DNA of 35,679 bases from an uncultured bacterium (GTDB lineage Bacteria; Cyanobacteriota; Vampirovibrionia; Gastranaerophilales; Gastranaerophilaceae). The notes beneath the pieces were generated by a model. That model ran no database searches. It was not told the origin of the DNA and was given only the letters and a program-made list of their open reading frames with translations. The stretch is from the NCBI GenBank assembly GCA_902777855.1, contig CACYVN010000011.1:1-35679 (forward strand). Direction: 5' to 3'. Position numbers and translations under genes: made by a program. Positions 15,372 through 25,267 of the stretch are shown one piece after another. Positions within the stretch are counted from its first letter, which is position 1. Each line of letters starts with the position of its first letter.

Positions 15372-16946
15372 ATGCTTAATAAATACTATTTAACAACGGC
15401 GATAGATTATGTAAACGGCGCTCCGCATATAGGACATGCATATGAAAAGATATTAACTGACATTATTGCACGCCATTATTCTTTAAGAACAGATAATATG
15501 TTTTTTTTAACTGGTACTGATGAGCACGGTATTAAAATTCAAAAAACAGCTGCTTCGCAAGGTATTACTCCAAAACAACTTTGTGATGAGAATGCACAAA
15601 AATTCAAAGATGCATGGGCAAAATTGGATATTAAATATAACAGATTTATCAGAACAACCGATAAAGACCATGAACAAATAGTTCAAAAAATCTTTCAAAA
15701 ATTAAAAGATAAAGGTGCAATATATAAGCATGAATATGAAGGCTGGTACTGTCAGGGCTGCGAATGTTTCTTAAACCCTAAAGATTTAACAGAAGACGGA
15801 CTTTGCCCGGATCACCTTAAAAAACCTGATGTCGTAAAAGAAGAAAATTATTTTTTCAAACTAACAGATTATAAAGATGCTATTATCAAACATATCAAAG
15901 AACATCCGGATTTTATAGTCCCAAGTTTCAGAGCGAATGAAGTTTTGAATCAGCTTGAAGATATACAGGATATTTCTGTCTCCCGTTCAAAGGAAAACGT
16001 AGGCTGGGGTATTGATATTCTTGATGATTCCGAGCAGTCAATTTATGTATGGATAGATGCGCTTTCAAATTATATTACCGCTATCGGATATGATCCTGAC
16101 GGTTCAAGTGAACAATTTAAAAATTTATGGCCTGTTGATGTCCATGTGATTGGTAAAGATATTTTGAAATTCCACGCAATTTATTGGCCTGCGATATTGA
16201 TGGCTTTGGATTTGCCGTTACCGAAGCATATTTTCGCTCACGGCTGGATTACGATTGATGAAACCAAAATGTCAAAATCGTTAGGCAATGTTGTTTCTCC
16301 GACTTCCGTTTTGGAAAATTTTGAATTAAAATATCCTGATGCATTCAGATACTATATGGCTACATCTGCGCCTTGCGGTCGTGACGGCAATTATTCAGAT
16401 CAGGATTTTAAAGAAAAAGTTAATGCTCATTTAGCAAACAGCATGGGAAACCTTTTAAACAGAAGCTTATCTATGCTTGTTAAATATTTTGACGGAGAGA
16501 TAAAACCTGAATTTATTGAAAATCGTTCACAAGAGGCAGAAAGCTTGTTAAAGACAGCCATAGGTACGATTAAGATTGTCGAAAACCATTTCAACCATTT
16601 TGAAATACAAGAAGCAGCGCAGGAAATTATTTCGCTTGTTGATGCAACAAACAAGTTTGTAACGGATAATGCACCATGGACTTTGGCAAAAGAAGAAAAA
16701 ATGACACAGTGCGGTCAGGTTTTGGCAACAGTTCTTGAAATTATGTGTGTAATATCTTCTCTGATTTACCCATATTGCCCAAACATCGCAACTGATATGG
16801 CAAAACAATTATCCTATGATGTTGCAACCAAATATGATGACATTACAGTTTCAAACATAAAAGCAGGAAAACTTATTACAAAAGAAGAAATTTTCCCTGT
16901 ATTTTTGAGAGTTGATTCAGAATTGGCAGACAAATCTAAGAAATAG
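15372..16946 (+). CDS. metG: Methionyl-tRNA synthetase
   Basis: A 524-residue class I synthetase that charges tRNA-Met. The HIGH motif is in APHIGHAYEK and KMSKS is in DETKMSKSLGN. The connective domain has CQGCECF and CPDHLKK, suggesting a reduced zinc-binding site. An anticodon-binding helical domain fills the C-terminus. There is no C-terminal EMAP/Trbp111 dimerisation domain, as in the shorter MetG forms. AAGGGA precedes the ATG. The last 11 bases overlap the 3' end of nagA on the other strand. Confidence 0.97.
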   Translation: MLNKYYLTTAIDYVNGAPHIGHAYEKILTDIIARHYSLRTDNMFFLTGTDEHGIKIQKTAASQGITPKQLCDENAQKFKDAWAKLDIKYNRFIRTTDKDHEQIVQKIFQKLKDKGAIYKHEYEGWYCQGCECFLNPKDLTEDGLCPDHLKKPDVVKEENYFFKLTDYKDAIIKHIKEHPDFIVPSFRANEVLNQLEDIQDISVSRSKENVGWGIDILDDSEQSIYVWIDALSNYITAIGYDPDGSSEQFKNLWPVDVHVIGKDILKFHAIYWPAILMALDLPLPKHIFAHGWITIDETKMSKSLGNVVSPTSVLENFELKYPDAFRYYMATSAPCGRDGNYSDQDFKEKVNAHLANSMGNLLNRSLSMLVKYFDGEIKPEFIENRSQEAESLLKTAIGTIKIVENHFNHFEIQEAAQEIISLVDATNKFVTDNAPWTLAKEEKMTQCGQVLATVLEIMCVISSLIYPYCPNIATDMAKQLSYDVATKYDDITVSNIKAGKLITKEEIFPVFLRVDSELADKSKK

Positions 16947-17853
16947 AAACGATATTAAAATCTTCATCCCACTCTAATTTCCCATCAAGGTTAATTTTGT
17001 GATATTTGTACGGATTTTCAACATATTGCGGATTAAACATTCCCTTTTTGCCGAGAGTTTTTACAATATCGGGCAAAAGTTTTGTACTACCGGCTATAGT
17101 ACCCTGCGCGGAAGTTGCTCTTTCTCCGTCAAAATAGACCTTTTCATCTGCAAAAATAAAACTACTGGCATTTGTTCTTGTACATGGTAAAGAATCAGAT
17201 ACAAGCAATATTTTATCGGCAGGTTTAGTTTTAAAAAGCAGCTTTAAAGTGTCATCATTGACATGATAGCCGTCAGCGATAACCTCAGTATAGATATTAT
17301 CATTTATAAGAGCAGAAAGCGAAGTTGAAGTTCCTCGATGATTTATTCCGCTCATCGCATTAAAAATATGCGTGACACCGTCACAACCGGTTAAATCCCC
17401 ACCGACACAATGTCCTGCCTGAACTTTTACTCCTTTATTTTTGAGAAAACTTATAAGATTTTCGCCGTTTTTCATATACGCACGACATAGTTCCGGAGCG
17501 AGAGTAACAATTTTTATAAAATCATCGGCAATTTTTTTGAAATTATCTATTGTCGGTGCAAGAAAATGCATCGGATTATGAATGCCCTTTTTCACAGGAT
17601 TTAAAAAAATACCTTCAAGATGCACCCCTAAAATTTTTGCACCTTCTGTTTGTTTTTCTGAAGCATCTTTTATTACTTTAATTTGCTTTTTTGTATTTTC
17701 AACGGTATCAGTGACAAGTGTCGGAAAAATCCCGCCGACACCTTCTTTTTTAATTTTCTTTGCTACATCAAGAACGTCACTTACGGTTGCTTTGTTAAAA
17801 TCAACTCCGTATGCTCCGTGAAAATGTTGTTCTATGAGTAATTTTGTTATCAT
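16936..17853 (-). CDS. nagA: Compact N-acetylglucosamine-6-phosphate deacetylase
   Basis: A 305-residue amidohydrolase that deacetylates GlcNAc-6-P in amino sugar and peptidoglycan recycling. The metal and catalytic motifs are present: HFHG at the start, GVHLEG, VQAGHC, VTHIFNAMS, ADGYHV and VSDSLPC. The family is usually about 380 residues. Here the N-terminal strand region before the HxH is missing (the motif begins at residue 10), as is most of the C-terminal part that completes the small beta domain. GAGG sits properly before the ATG and there is no coding sequence upstream, so it is not a misplaced start. No nagB is nearby. Confidence 0.85.
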   Translation of the reverse strand: MITKLLIEQHFHGAYGVDFNKATVSDVLDVAKKIKKEGVGGIFPTLVTDTVENTKKQIKVIKDASEKQTEGAKILGVHLEGIFLNPVKKGIHNPMHFLAPTIDNFKKIADDFIKIVTLAPELCRAYMKNGENLISFLKNKGVKVQAGHCVGGDLTGCDGVTHIFNAMSGINHRGTSTSLSALINDNIYTEVIADGYHVNDDTLKLLFKTKPADKILLVSDSLPCTRTNASSFIFADEKVYFDGERATSAQGTIAGSTKLLPDIVKTLGKKGMFNPQYVENPYKYHKINLDGKLEWDEDFNIVSIS

Positions 17854-17905
17854 TTAGACCTCAATCATTATGATATAAAAATCGTAAATTAATAATTTGC
17901 TACTT

Positions 17906-19381
17906 TTAGATTACACTTCCTGCAAAAACTTTTCTCGCTTCTTCTCTGTCATCAAAATGAATAGTTTTATCTTTCAAAATCTGGTAATCTTCATGTCCCT
18001 TACCGGCAATTATTACAACATCATTATTTGAAGCAATGGTTTTTAAAAGTCCGATAGCCTCTTTTCTGTCCGGCTCAACAGTAACCGTTTCGGAATCAAC
18101 CGATTTTAAACCGGCAATAATGTCTGTTATAATCTGCTGAGGATTTTCACTTCTCGGATTATCACTTGTAATAATTATTCTATCAGATAATTGCTGGGCT
18201 ATCGCACCCATTTTGGGACGTTTTGTAGCATCTCTGTCTCCGCCGCAACCAAATACACAAATCAATTTACCGTTTGGCGGTGTTATCTCTCTTGCTGTTT
18301 TTAAAACATTTTCCAAACCGTCAGGAGTATGTGCATAATCAACAATAACAAGCGGTTTTTTATTAACAACCTCAAACCTGCCTGCGACACCATGAACATT
18401 TTGCAATGCATTCAGTGCAATATTGATATCAATACCCATAGCGGCAGAAGATGCAATAGCTGCAAGAACATTATAAACACTGAACATACCGTTCATGTGG
18501 AGATTTACGTTGTATTCATTTTCTTTGTAAACAAGAACAAATTCTGCTCCGTTCGGAGAAAAACTTATATTTTCAGCCATTACATCTGCCTGTTTCTTAA
18601 CACCGTAAGTAAGTTTTATAATACCATCCGGGACTTCATTTAAAAATCTTTCGCCATATTCATCGTCAATATTTATAACTGCAAAATTACCTTCCTCTAA
18701 CCTTTGGAACAACAATGCTTTTGCCTTGAAATAATTTTCCATTGTAATGTGATAATCCAAATGATCCTGAGTTAAATTCGTAAAAACAGCGCCATTAAAA
18801 CGGCATCCGCCGACTCTGTTTTGTTCTAAGGCATGTGAACTAACTTCCATCACAACGTTATCAATCTTTTCAATGTCTTTTATCATTCTCAATGTTGCCT
18901 GAAGCTCAGGTGCCTGAGGAGTTGTATGCTTTGCATTACGATATTCGCTTGAAGATGACAACTTATAACCTAATGTTCCTATAAGAGCACATTTTTGATT
19001 GTTTTCTTCAAGTATCTTTTGAATGAGGTGCGTAACCGTAGTTTTACCATTTGTACCTGTAACACCAATTAAATTAATTCCTTTTGACGGACTTGAATAA
19101 AATCTGTCAGCAATGTCTGCAATCTGATATTTTGTGGACTCAACCTGAACCTGAGGGACATCAACACCATCGACTTTATGTTCTACAAGCAAAGCAACTG
19201 CGCCATTGTCTATAGCCATCTGAGCATATTCATGCCCGTCTGTATGTTCTCCTATAAGACAGACAAATATATCACCCTGTTTTGTCGTTTTTGAATTATA
19301 AGAAATACCAGAAATTTCAACATTTTTGAAGTTTATGAGGTCTTTATATTTTAAATATTCTATAAGTTCATCTAATTTCAT
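17906..19381 (-). CDS. murE: UDP-MurNAc-tripeptide ligase MurE (meso-DAP type)
   Basis: A 491-residue cytoplasmic ligase that adds the third residue to the peptidoglycan stem peptide. The Mur ATP loop GTNGKTT is at residues 109-115. MEVSSHALEQNRVGG and YAHTPDGLENVL follow, and the C-terminal domain has SDNPRSENP. The DNPR motif is the signature for meso-diaminopimelate, which agrees with dapB at 25809. AAGGAG precedes the ATG. It lies 15 bases after the ftsI-like gene, the usual ftsI-murE order of the dcw cluster; murF and mraY do not follow. Confidence 0.96.
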   Translation of the reverse strand: MKLDELIEYLKYKDLINFKNVEISGISYNSKTTKQGDIFVCLIGEHTDGHEYAQMAIDNGAVALLVEHKVDGVDVPQVQVESTKYQIADIADRFYSSPSKGINLIGVTGTNGKTTVTHLIQKILEENNQKCALIGTLGYKLSSSSEYRNAKHTTPQAPELQATLRMIKDIEKIDNVVMEVSSHALEQNRVGGCRFNGAVFTNLTQDHLDYHITMENYFKAKALLFQRLEEGNFAVINIDDEYGERFLNEVPDGIIKLTYGVKKQADVMAENISFSPNGAEFVLVYKENEYNVNLHMNGMFSVYNVLAAIASSAAMGIDINIALNALQNVHGVAGRFEVVNKKPLVIVDYAHTPDGLENVLKTAREITPPNGKLICVFGCGGDRDATKRPKMGAIAQQLSDRIIITSDNPRSENPQQIITDIIAGLKSVDSETVTVEPDRKEAIGLLKTIASNNDVVIIAGKGHEDYQILKDKTIHFDDREEARKVFAGSVI

Positions 19382-19396
19382 CTTAATTTCTCCTTA

Positions 19397-21172
19397 TTAG
19401 TGTTTTTTAGCAGATGTAGTTTGTACTTTATCCGGTTTTATATCTAATATTCTCGCAACCTGTTCTGTTACTTCATGAAATACCGGGCCTGCAACAGTAT
19501 TGCCCCAAATAGCCCCCTTAGTAGCACTATCCACAACTACATAAACAAGAACCTGTGGATCGTCTGCGGGGAAATAACCAATTGTCGAAGTATACATTGT
19601 ACCGGAGTAGCCTCTGCCGTTAGCAGCAGGCTTTCTTGATGTTCCTGTTTTAGCCGCAATGTTATATTTATCGGATTTTATTGTTGTTTTTCCGTTGTTG
19701 ACACTTTGTACCAATAATTTTGTTATAGTTTTTGCCGTCTGAGGTGAAATTGTCGGAATTCGTTTGATTTTTTCAGCTTCCTCCTCAGGAGTGTATTTTA
19801 TAATATGAGGGGTCACTCTGACTCCGTTATTCGCTAAGGCAGAAACAGCAGAGACCATTTGCATGATAGACACTGATGTCCCGTAACCGTAAGACATTGT
19901 CATTCGTAATCCGTCATCCCAGTATTTTGGCTGAGCAAGAAGTCCCGAAGACTCTCCCGGCAAATCAATTCCGGATTTATCGCCAAAACCGAATTTTTTA
20001 AGCATTGAATAAAACTCTTTGTAAGTCATCATTTTCCCGACATTTACAGAACCAACATTGCTCGAATGCTCAAAAAGATATACAAGATTAATTCTTCCCG
20101 GCGCTCCCTTCTGATCGTAATCATAGTTCTTTATGATAAAAGGTCCGAATTTAATTTTTCCCTGATCCGGAATTATTGAATATTCATTAATCTTGCCAAG
20201 CTCCATTGCGCTTGTAACGGTTATAATTTTGAACGTTGAGCCGGGAGGATAAACATCAACCAACGGCCAGTTTCTTATAGCAATATTAGATGCTTTTTGA
20301 AAATGATTAGGGTCGTAAGTCGGATAAACAGCATACGCAAGAATTTCACCGTTTTTAGGATTCATTACTATTACAGCACCTCTTAATGCTGCTTTTTCTT
20401 TGACCATTTTGAATAATTCTTTTTCGCATACATGCTGAATTGCAGCATCAATTGTTAAAGTAACATCAAGCCCCTTCGGATTTATAGTTGGAGCAACAGG
20501 GTCAGTTGAGAATTTATAAATAATCTTCCCGTCACGTGTTTGCTGGTAACCTGTAGCTTTTACCACATGTTCTAATTTATCTTTTGCGCTGTATTCAACA
20601 CCATCGGATACACCAGCATCAAAATTATAAAAACCGAGGGCATGAGATGCAAAAACCCCCTGGGGATACTCTCTGACATCCTTTTTGTCAAAAGAAACTG
20701 AACGAAAATTATTTTTGGAAACAATTTTCATAAGTTTTTGGGCAGTATCTCTGTCAACATTTTTCTTTATAGCAATAACTTTTATACTTTTATCGGATAA
20801 TTTTTTGGCAAGAGCAGCTTCCGGCATATTAAGAATCGGAGCAAAAAGCTTTGCAATTTTTGCAGGAGTTTCACGGCCTGAATTTTTAGAATAATCAACA
20901 GGGCGCGCATAGATATTGTAGTAAATTCTGTCCGTAGCAAGCTTAATTCCGTTACGGTCATAAATATCCCCCCTTAACTCGAAATCATGGCTTGCTCTTT
21001 GCATTTTGCCTCGTTCCCTATACCTGTGCGGATCAACTATTTGCAAAACGGCAAGATGAATAAGTAAAATAACAATGATAACGGTATAGCAAATATTAAG
21101 CCCGTTTGTTACACTGTTGCAACGTCTGCTACGCCCCCCGTTTTTCACATTTTTATCTTTTTCATATCCCAT
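19397..21172 (-). CDS. ftsI: Class B penicillin-binding protein (FtsI/PBP3-like)
   Basis: A 591-residue septal transpeptidase. A short cytoplasmic basic tail and one membrane helix (about residues 27-47: ICYTVIIVILLIHLAVLQIV) are followed by the dimerisation domain (RGDIYDRNGIKLA) and the transpeptidase domain. Active-site motifs are S312-TFK, SSN in EHSSNVGSV, and K508-TGT. The start has no clear Shine-Dalgarno sequence. It is followed 15 bases on by murE, so it is the division PBP of a split dcw cluster rather than PBP2. It is divergent from the HD-GYP gene. Confidence 0.94.
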   Translation of the reverse strand: MGYEKDKNVKNGGRSRRCNSVTNGLNICYTVIIVILLIHLAVLQIVDPHRYRERGKMQRASHDFELRGDIYDRNGIKLATDRIYYNIYARPVDYSKNSGRETPAKIAKLFAPILNMPEAALAKKLSDKSIKVIAIKKNVDRDTAQKLMKIVSKNNFRSVSFDKKDVREYPQGVFASHALGFYNFDAGVSDGVEYSAKDKLEHVVKATGYQQTRDGKIIYKFSTDPVAPTINPKGLDVTLTIDAAIQHVCEKELFKMVKEKAALRGAVIVMNPKNGEILAYAVYPTYDPNHFQKASNIAIRNWPLVDVYPPGSTFKIITVTSAMELGKINEYSIIPDQGKIKFGPFIIKNYDYDQKGAPGRINLVYLFEHSSNVGSVNVGKMMTYKEFYSMLKKFGFGDKSGIDLPGESSGLLAQPKYWDDGLRMTMSYGYGTSVSIMQMVSAVSALANNGVRVTPHIIKYTPEEEAEKIKRIPTISPQTAKTITKLLVQSVNNGKTTIKSDKYNIAAKTGTSRKPAANGRGYSGTMYTSTIGYFPADDPQVLVYVVVDSATKGAIWGNTVAGPVFHEVTEQVARILDIKPDKVQTTSAKKH

Positions 21173-21251
21173 AACATAATTTTACCACAACGCTACTTTA
21201 AACTCTACAAACTTAAATAATTTTAATATTACGTAACTAATGTAAATATCT

Positions 21252-21280
21252 TTGAAATAATTAAAAAAATGTTGTAGAAT
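21252..21280 (+). promoter_or_regulatory. Sigma70-type promoter of the HD-GYP operon
   Basis: TTGAAA (21252-21257) and TAGAAT (21275-21280) are 17 nt apart. The leader is about 12 nt and carries AGAGGA. Confidence 0.6.
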
Positions 21281-21298
21281 AGCAAAAGAGGATTAAAA

Positions 21299-23011
21299 AT
21301 GACAGTAGAAGTAAGCGATATAAAGAGATACATAAAAGACGGGCTTAATTTTATAGAAAATAAAGACTACCATTGCGCAAAAAACGTTGTTAATCAGGCT
21401 TTTGAGATTGCACAAAAAACAAATAACATTTCAGGGATTTCAATATGTCTGAATCTCAATGCTTTTTTGAACTATTCGATAGACGGCTCTGACAACTTTT
21501 CCACTATGGAAGACGGAGCATTTATGGCCGAAAAGTCGCAAAATATTACAGCATTGCTAATATCAGAATTGGTAAGAGGCAATGTAAATTTTGCCGAAAA
21601 TAATAAAGAAATTGCCCTGATTCATTATAATAACGCACTTAAATTATCCGCAAAAGAAGACGAATACTCATTGGCAGATTTAATTAATACAAGAATTAAA
21701 CAACTTCAAAACGGTATGGATTATTCGCTTCCGACTCAAACCGATCCTTTGGTTTCTCTGGTAAAAATAAGCCGTTCAATTACAGCACTAACAGATATTG
21801 ACGAACTTTTAAAAGTTATCGCAGAAGAAACACGAAATGCAATGCAGGCTGACAGATGTACCGTATTCCTTTGGGATAAAGACAGTAATGAATTATGGTC
21901 TAAAGTCGCTTTAGGTGTCGAAAATAAAGAAATCAGATTTCCTGCGGATAAAGGTCTTGCAGGATACGTAGTTCAGACTGGTGAAACTCTTAATATCACG
22001 GATGCATACTCAGATTCAAGATTTAATCCTGAAGTTGATAAAAATACGGGTTATCGGACAAAAACTATTCTTTGCATGCCCATTATGAATAATAATCACG
22101 AAATTATCGGGGCTTTTCAGGTATTAAACAAGATTGATGGTATTTTTACAAAGAATGACGAAGATTTACTTATAGCAATAGGGGGCAGTGCAAGTATTGC
22201 ATTAGAAAATGCCCAGTTATTTGATCAGCAGTTGCAAATGTATCGGGAACAAAAGCTTTTGTTCGAAAGTTTTATTGATACCTTAGCAACTTCAGTAGAT
22301 GCAAGAGATAAGATTACTGCAGGTCATTCAACAAGAGTTAAGCTTTATTCGTCACTAATTGCCGATGAACTTGGTCTGAGTCCAAAAGACAAAAATCTGC
22401 TTGAAAAAGCTGCAACGCTGCATGACATCGGCAAAATCGGTATTAGGGATTCTGTTCTTCAAAAAGAAGGTAAATTAACAGATGAGGAATATAAACACAT
22501 ACAGGAACATGTGCGAATTACACACAACATTCTGAACAGACTATATATGTCCCCCGATTTCAGAATTATAACTGAGATGGCATCGTCTCATCACGAGAAA
22601 TACGACGGCTCAGGGTATTACAGACATCTTAAAGGGGAAGAAATAACTCTTGGCGGACGTATTCTTGCTGTTGCGGATGTATTTGATGCGATTACCTCAA
22701 AAAGACATTATCGAGACAAAATGCCGATTAAGAATGTTCTCGGAATTATTTCGGATGGTGCAGGCTCTCATTTTGACCCGAATCTTGTAGATACCTTTCT
22801 GAAAACTCCCCTCGATAAGGTAACTAACGTATTGCTCTCCGATACCCAACATCAAATATTACCGGAGGACAAACAGATATTGGAAACACACAATCTTTAC
22901 GATATCAAAAACTATACCTGCTCGGAGCAGTTGAGTGAGGAAGAACAAAAAACTCTTGATTTATTTAATAAATATTATTTGAATCAGTTTGGAGGAAATG
23001 ATGAAGCATAA
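21299..23011 (+). CDS. GAF / HD-GYP signalling phosphodiesterase
   Basis: A 570-residue cytoplasmic protein. Residues 1-130 are helical and TPR-like. A GAF sensor domain spans about 155-305 (DRCTVFLWD, GLAGYVVQTGE, MPIMNNNHEIIGAFQVLNK), and an HD-GYP domain about 325-525. HD-GYP enzymes hydrolyse cyclic di-GMP. Metal ligands are visible: H375-D376 in LHDIGK and H431-H432-E433. The signature reads HHEKYDGSGYY, with tyrosine 441 where proline is canonical. AGAGGA precedes the ATG. It heads an operon with overlapping downstream genes for a secreted TPR protein and a response regulator. Activity is likely but not proven, given the GYY variant. Confidence 0.9.
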   Translation: MTVEVSDIKRYIKDGLNFIENKDYHCAKNVVNQAFEIAQKTNNISGISICLNLNAFLNYSIDGSDNFSTMEDGAFMAEKSQNITALLISELVRGNVNFAENNKEIALIHYNNALKLSAKEDEYSLADLINTRIKQLQNGMDYSLPTQTDPLVSLVKISRSITALTDIDELLKVIAEETRNAMQADRCTVFLWDKDSNELWSKVALGVENKEIRFPADKGLAGYVVQTGETLNITDAYSDSRFNPEVDKNTGYRTKTILCMPIMNNNHEIIGAFQVLNKIDGIFTKNDEDLLIAIGGSASIALENAQLFDQQLQMYREQKLLFESFIDTLATSVDARDKITAGHSTRVKLYSSLIADELGLSPKDKNLLEKAATLHDIGKIGIRDSVLQKEGKLTDEEYKHIQEHVRITHNILNRLYMSPDFRIITEMASSHHEKYDGSGYYRHLKGEEITLGGRILAVADVFDAITSKRHYRDKMPIKNVLGIISDGAGSHFDPNLVDTFLKTPLDKVTNVLLSDTQHQILPEDKQILETHNLYDIKNYTCSEQLSEEEQKTLDLFNKYYLNQFGGNDEA

Positions 23012-24542
23012 AATAATACTTTCCTTATCTGTAATGCTTTTATCTGCTCCGGCTTTCGCCCTCGATATGAAAGGAATTGCGCCAATAAATCCGCTTGACA
23101 ATAAACCGGGGACATATCAAAAAGAGGTTGTTATTCCGTCTTTTGAGCTAAAAAAAGCTACATTAACAAAAAATTCTATCAAAAATCAATATACAATAGC
23201 GATGGATAAATTTACAAAAAGCAATGTCCGTTCTGCCTATGCAGATTTTAGTATATTGATTGATACAGTTACTCCAAATGACTATATTTATATGCAATTT
23301 TCACAGGACATGGCATCGGTCGGTTTTTTTAATCTCTCAGAACTTGCAATGACAAAAATTCAGGATGAAAGCCTTTCTTCACAGTTTGAAGACGATGTAA
23401 AAACATTTTATTTCCCGTCAGAAAGATTAGAAAAAAAAGACCAGATATATCTTGCCGAATTGTATTCAAACATGCGTTACAATGATCAATCAAGAGAAGC
23501 GACAGCAGAACTTTCAAAGCAAACAGCATTATTAAATGATTCGGACTATGCAAATTATGTTGCGGCATTCGGAGCAATGAAAAGCGGAGATTTTAAACAG
23601 GCAAAAAAATATATTACTGCTGCCACTGATAAGAATCCCAAAAATATAAATTATAAACGTCTTAAAGCTGAAATTCTTGCTCAGAGCGATAATCCCAAAG
23701 AAGCAATGTCCGTTTTCAATTCTTTTGACACTAATAATTTTAAAACCGTAGTTTTTGACGAGGAAATAGATGCTTCAAAACAGTATGTTCTTTATAAATC
23801 TGTCAAAAATGATTATTTAAAAAAATATCATCTGGCGCACTATTACTACGATAACGGAGAATATAACAAAGCAATCGGAGTTCTTCAAACTTCAATCTCG
23901 GGGAAAAAATCCATAAATAAAGATGTTTATGCCCTGTATGCAATGGTTTATTACGATATGAAAGAATTTGAAAAGGCACAAAATTATGCGCAAAAAGCAC
24001 TCGATATCGACAAATCGAATCCTCAGAGTCTTTTAATTTTAGGGAATATAGCATATCGTGATAAAGATTACCAAACTGCGATGAGATATTATAGAAAAAT
24101 TCAAGGCAAATTCAAAGATTTTTCAGCCGAACTTGCACTTGCGCAGATATATTTAAATCTTAAAGAGATACAAAAAGCAAAAGATGTTTATTCTAAAATA
24201 TTAAGAATTTCATCAAAATCTTTTATGGCTTATTACCAAATGGCATTATTAGAACCAGACAGAGAGTTTGAATACCTGAAAAAAGCAATATCAATAAAGC
24301 CTGATTTTAAAGATGCATGGATAGACTTAGCAAGAATATCTTTGAAAAAAGAAAATATTGATAAGGCAATCTCTTATCTGCGTGTAGCAAAATACATTGA
24401 TGACAGTGATTATCGTTATTATTACTATCTCGGGCTTATTCTTAAAGATAAGGGAATGCCTATGCAGGCAAAGGAAAATTTTGAACACAGTTTAAAATTA
24501 AACCCGGATTATGATTTACCTAAAAAGGAACTGAATATATGA
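23001..24542 (+). CDS. Exported TPR-repeat protein
   Basis: A 513-residue protein with a signal peptide (MKHKIILSLSVMLLSAPAFA) and at least six tetratricopeptide-like units, clearest from about residue 200 onward (EFEKAQNYAQKALDIDKSNP, DYQTAMRYYRKI, EIQKAKDVYSKIL, PMQAKENFEHSLKLNPDY). I expect a periplasmic scaffold for protein interactions. GGAGG at 22991-22995 fits the second ATG (23001) better than the TTG at 22989 or the ATG at 22998. The start overlaps the HD-GYP stop by 11 bases, and its end overlaps the response regulator start as ATGA. Its role in the signalling operon is unknown. Confidence 0.85.
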   Translation: MKHKIILSLSVMLLSAPAFALDMKGIAPINPLDNKPGTYQKEVVIPSFELKKATLTKNSIKNQYTIAMDKFTKSNVRSAYADFSILIDTVTPNDYIYMQFSQDMASVGFFNLSELAMTKIQDESLSSQFEDDVKTFYFPSERLEKKDQIYLAELYSNMRYNDQSREATAELSKQTALLNDSDYANYVAAFGAMKSGDFKQAKKYITAATDKNPKNINYKRLKAEILAQSDNPKEAMSVFNSFDTNNFKTVVFDEEIDASKQYVLYKSVKNDYLKKYHLAHYYYDNGEYNKAIGVLQTSISGKKSINKDVYALYAMVYYDMKEFEKAQNYAQKALDIDKSNPQSLLILGNIAYRDKDYQTAMRYYRKIQGKFKDFSAELALAQIYLNLKEIQKAKDVYSKILRISSKSFMAYYQMALLEPDREFEYLKKAISIKPDFKDAWIDLARISLKKENIDKAISYLRVAKYIDDSDYRYYYYLGLILKDKGMPMQAKENFEHSLKLNPDYDLPKKELNI

Positions 24543-25186
24543 AAAAGAATCTCTTAATAGTTGAAGACCACGAGTTAACACGCTTCGGATTAAAAACTAC
24601 ATTTGAAGATGTTGATTATATAGATGTAATTTATGAAGCATCCAGCGGAGAAGATGCAATTGAAATATTTAAAAATAACAAAATAGATGTTGTTATTATG
24701 GATTTGGGCTTGCCAAAAATGAATGGAATAGAAACCACTCAGGCTATTCATTCTGTTGATTCTGATGCAAAAATTGTTGTATTAACTTCGCATAATGACG
24801 AAAAAGAGGTATTAAACAGCCTGAAAGCAGGAGCTAACGCATATTGTTCAAAAGAAATTAATCTGCAAAGACTTGTTCAGGTTGTTCAATCGGTATCAGA
24901 AGGTGCAGCCTGGTTTGATCCGAGCATTGCTCATATTGTCTTACAGGCGACAACATCATCCAAAATTGATGAAAAAGATATAAATTATAAAAATTACGAT
25001 TTGACTACAAGAGAAGCTCAGATACTGAAACTTATGACTGAGGGCTACAGTAATATGGAAATTGCCCAACATCTTGTTATAAGTGTAAATACAACAAAAG
25101 CTCACGTCGCAAGTATTCTGCAAAAACTTGAAGTAGATGACAGGTTACAGGCGGCACTGAAAGCATTGAAATACAAAATTGTATAA
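24539..25186 (+). CDS. NarL/FixJ-type response regulator
   Basis: A 215-residue two-domain regulator. The receiver domain (1-120) has the acidic pair ED, phosphoacceptor D55 in MDLGLPKMNG, T in VLTSH and K105 in CSKE. The LuxR-type helix-turn-helix follows (LTTREAQILKLMTEGYSNME, VNTTKAHVASILQKL). It is coupled to the TPR gene by an ATGA overlap. No histidine kinase is encoded nearby, so its partner is elsewhere or its receiver is controlled in another way. Its targets are unknown. Confidence 0.93.
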   Translation: MKKNLLIVEDHELTRFGLKTTFEDVDYIDVIYEASSGEDAIEIFKNNKIDVVIMDLGLPKMNGIETTQAIHSVDSDAKIVVLTSHNDEKEVLNSLKAGANAYCSKEINLQRLVQVVQSVSEGAAWFDPSIAHIVLQATTSSKIDEKDINYKNYDLTTREAQILKLMTEGYSNMEIAQHLVISVNTTKAHVASILQKLEVDDRLQAALKALKYKIV

Positions 25187-25218
25187 ACCACTTGACTATA
25201 TACCGCAGGATGTTTTAT

Positions 25219-25224
25219 TATAAT
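25219..25224 (+). promoter_or_regulatory. Possible -10 box of the pentapeptide-dapB operon
   Basis: TATAAT is preceded by TTGACT at 25192-25197, but the 21-nt spacing is longer than usual. A start near 25231 gives a leader of about 37 nt. Confidence 0.35.
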
Positions 25225-25267
25225 TTCCGTACATGTGCATAAATATATTTATCTTAAGGAGAAAAGC

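Noticed and set aside
22989-23000. TTG or first ATG as start of the TPR gene
   Set aside because: They overlap or crowd the GGAGG site; the ATG at 23001 has proper spacing and begins a clean signal peptide.
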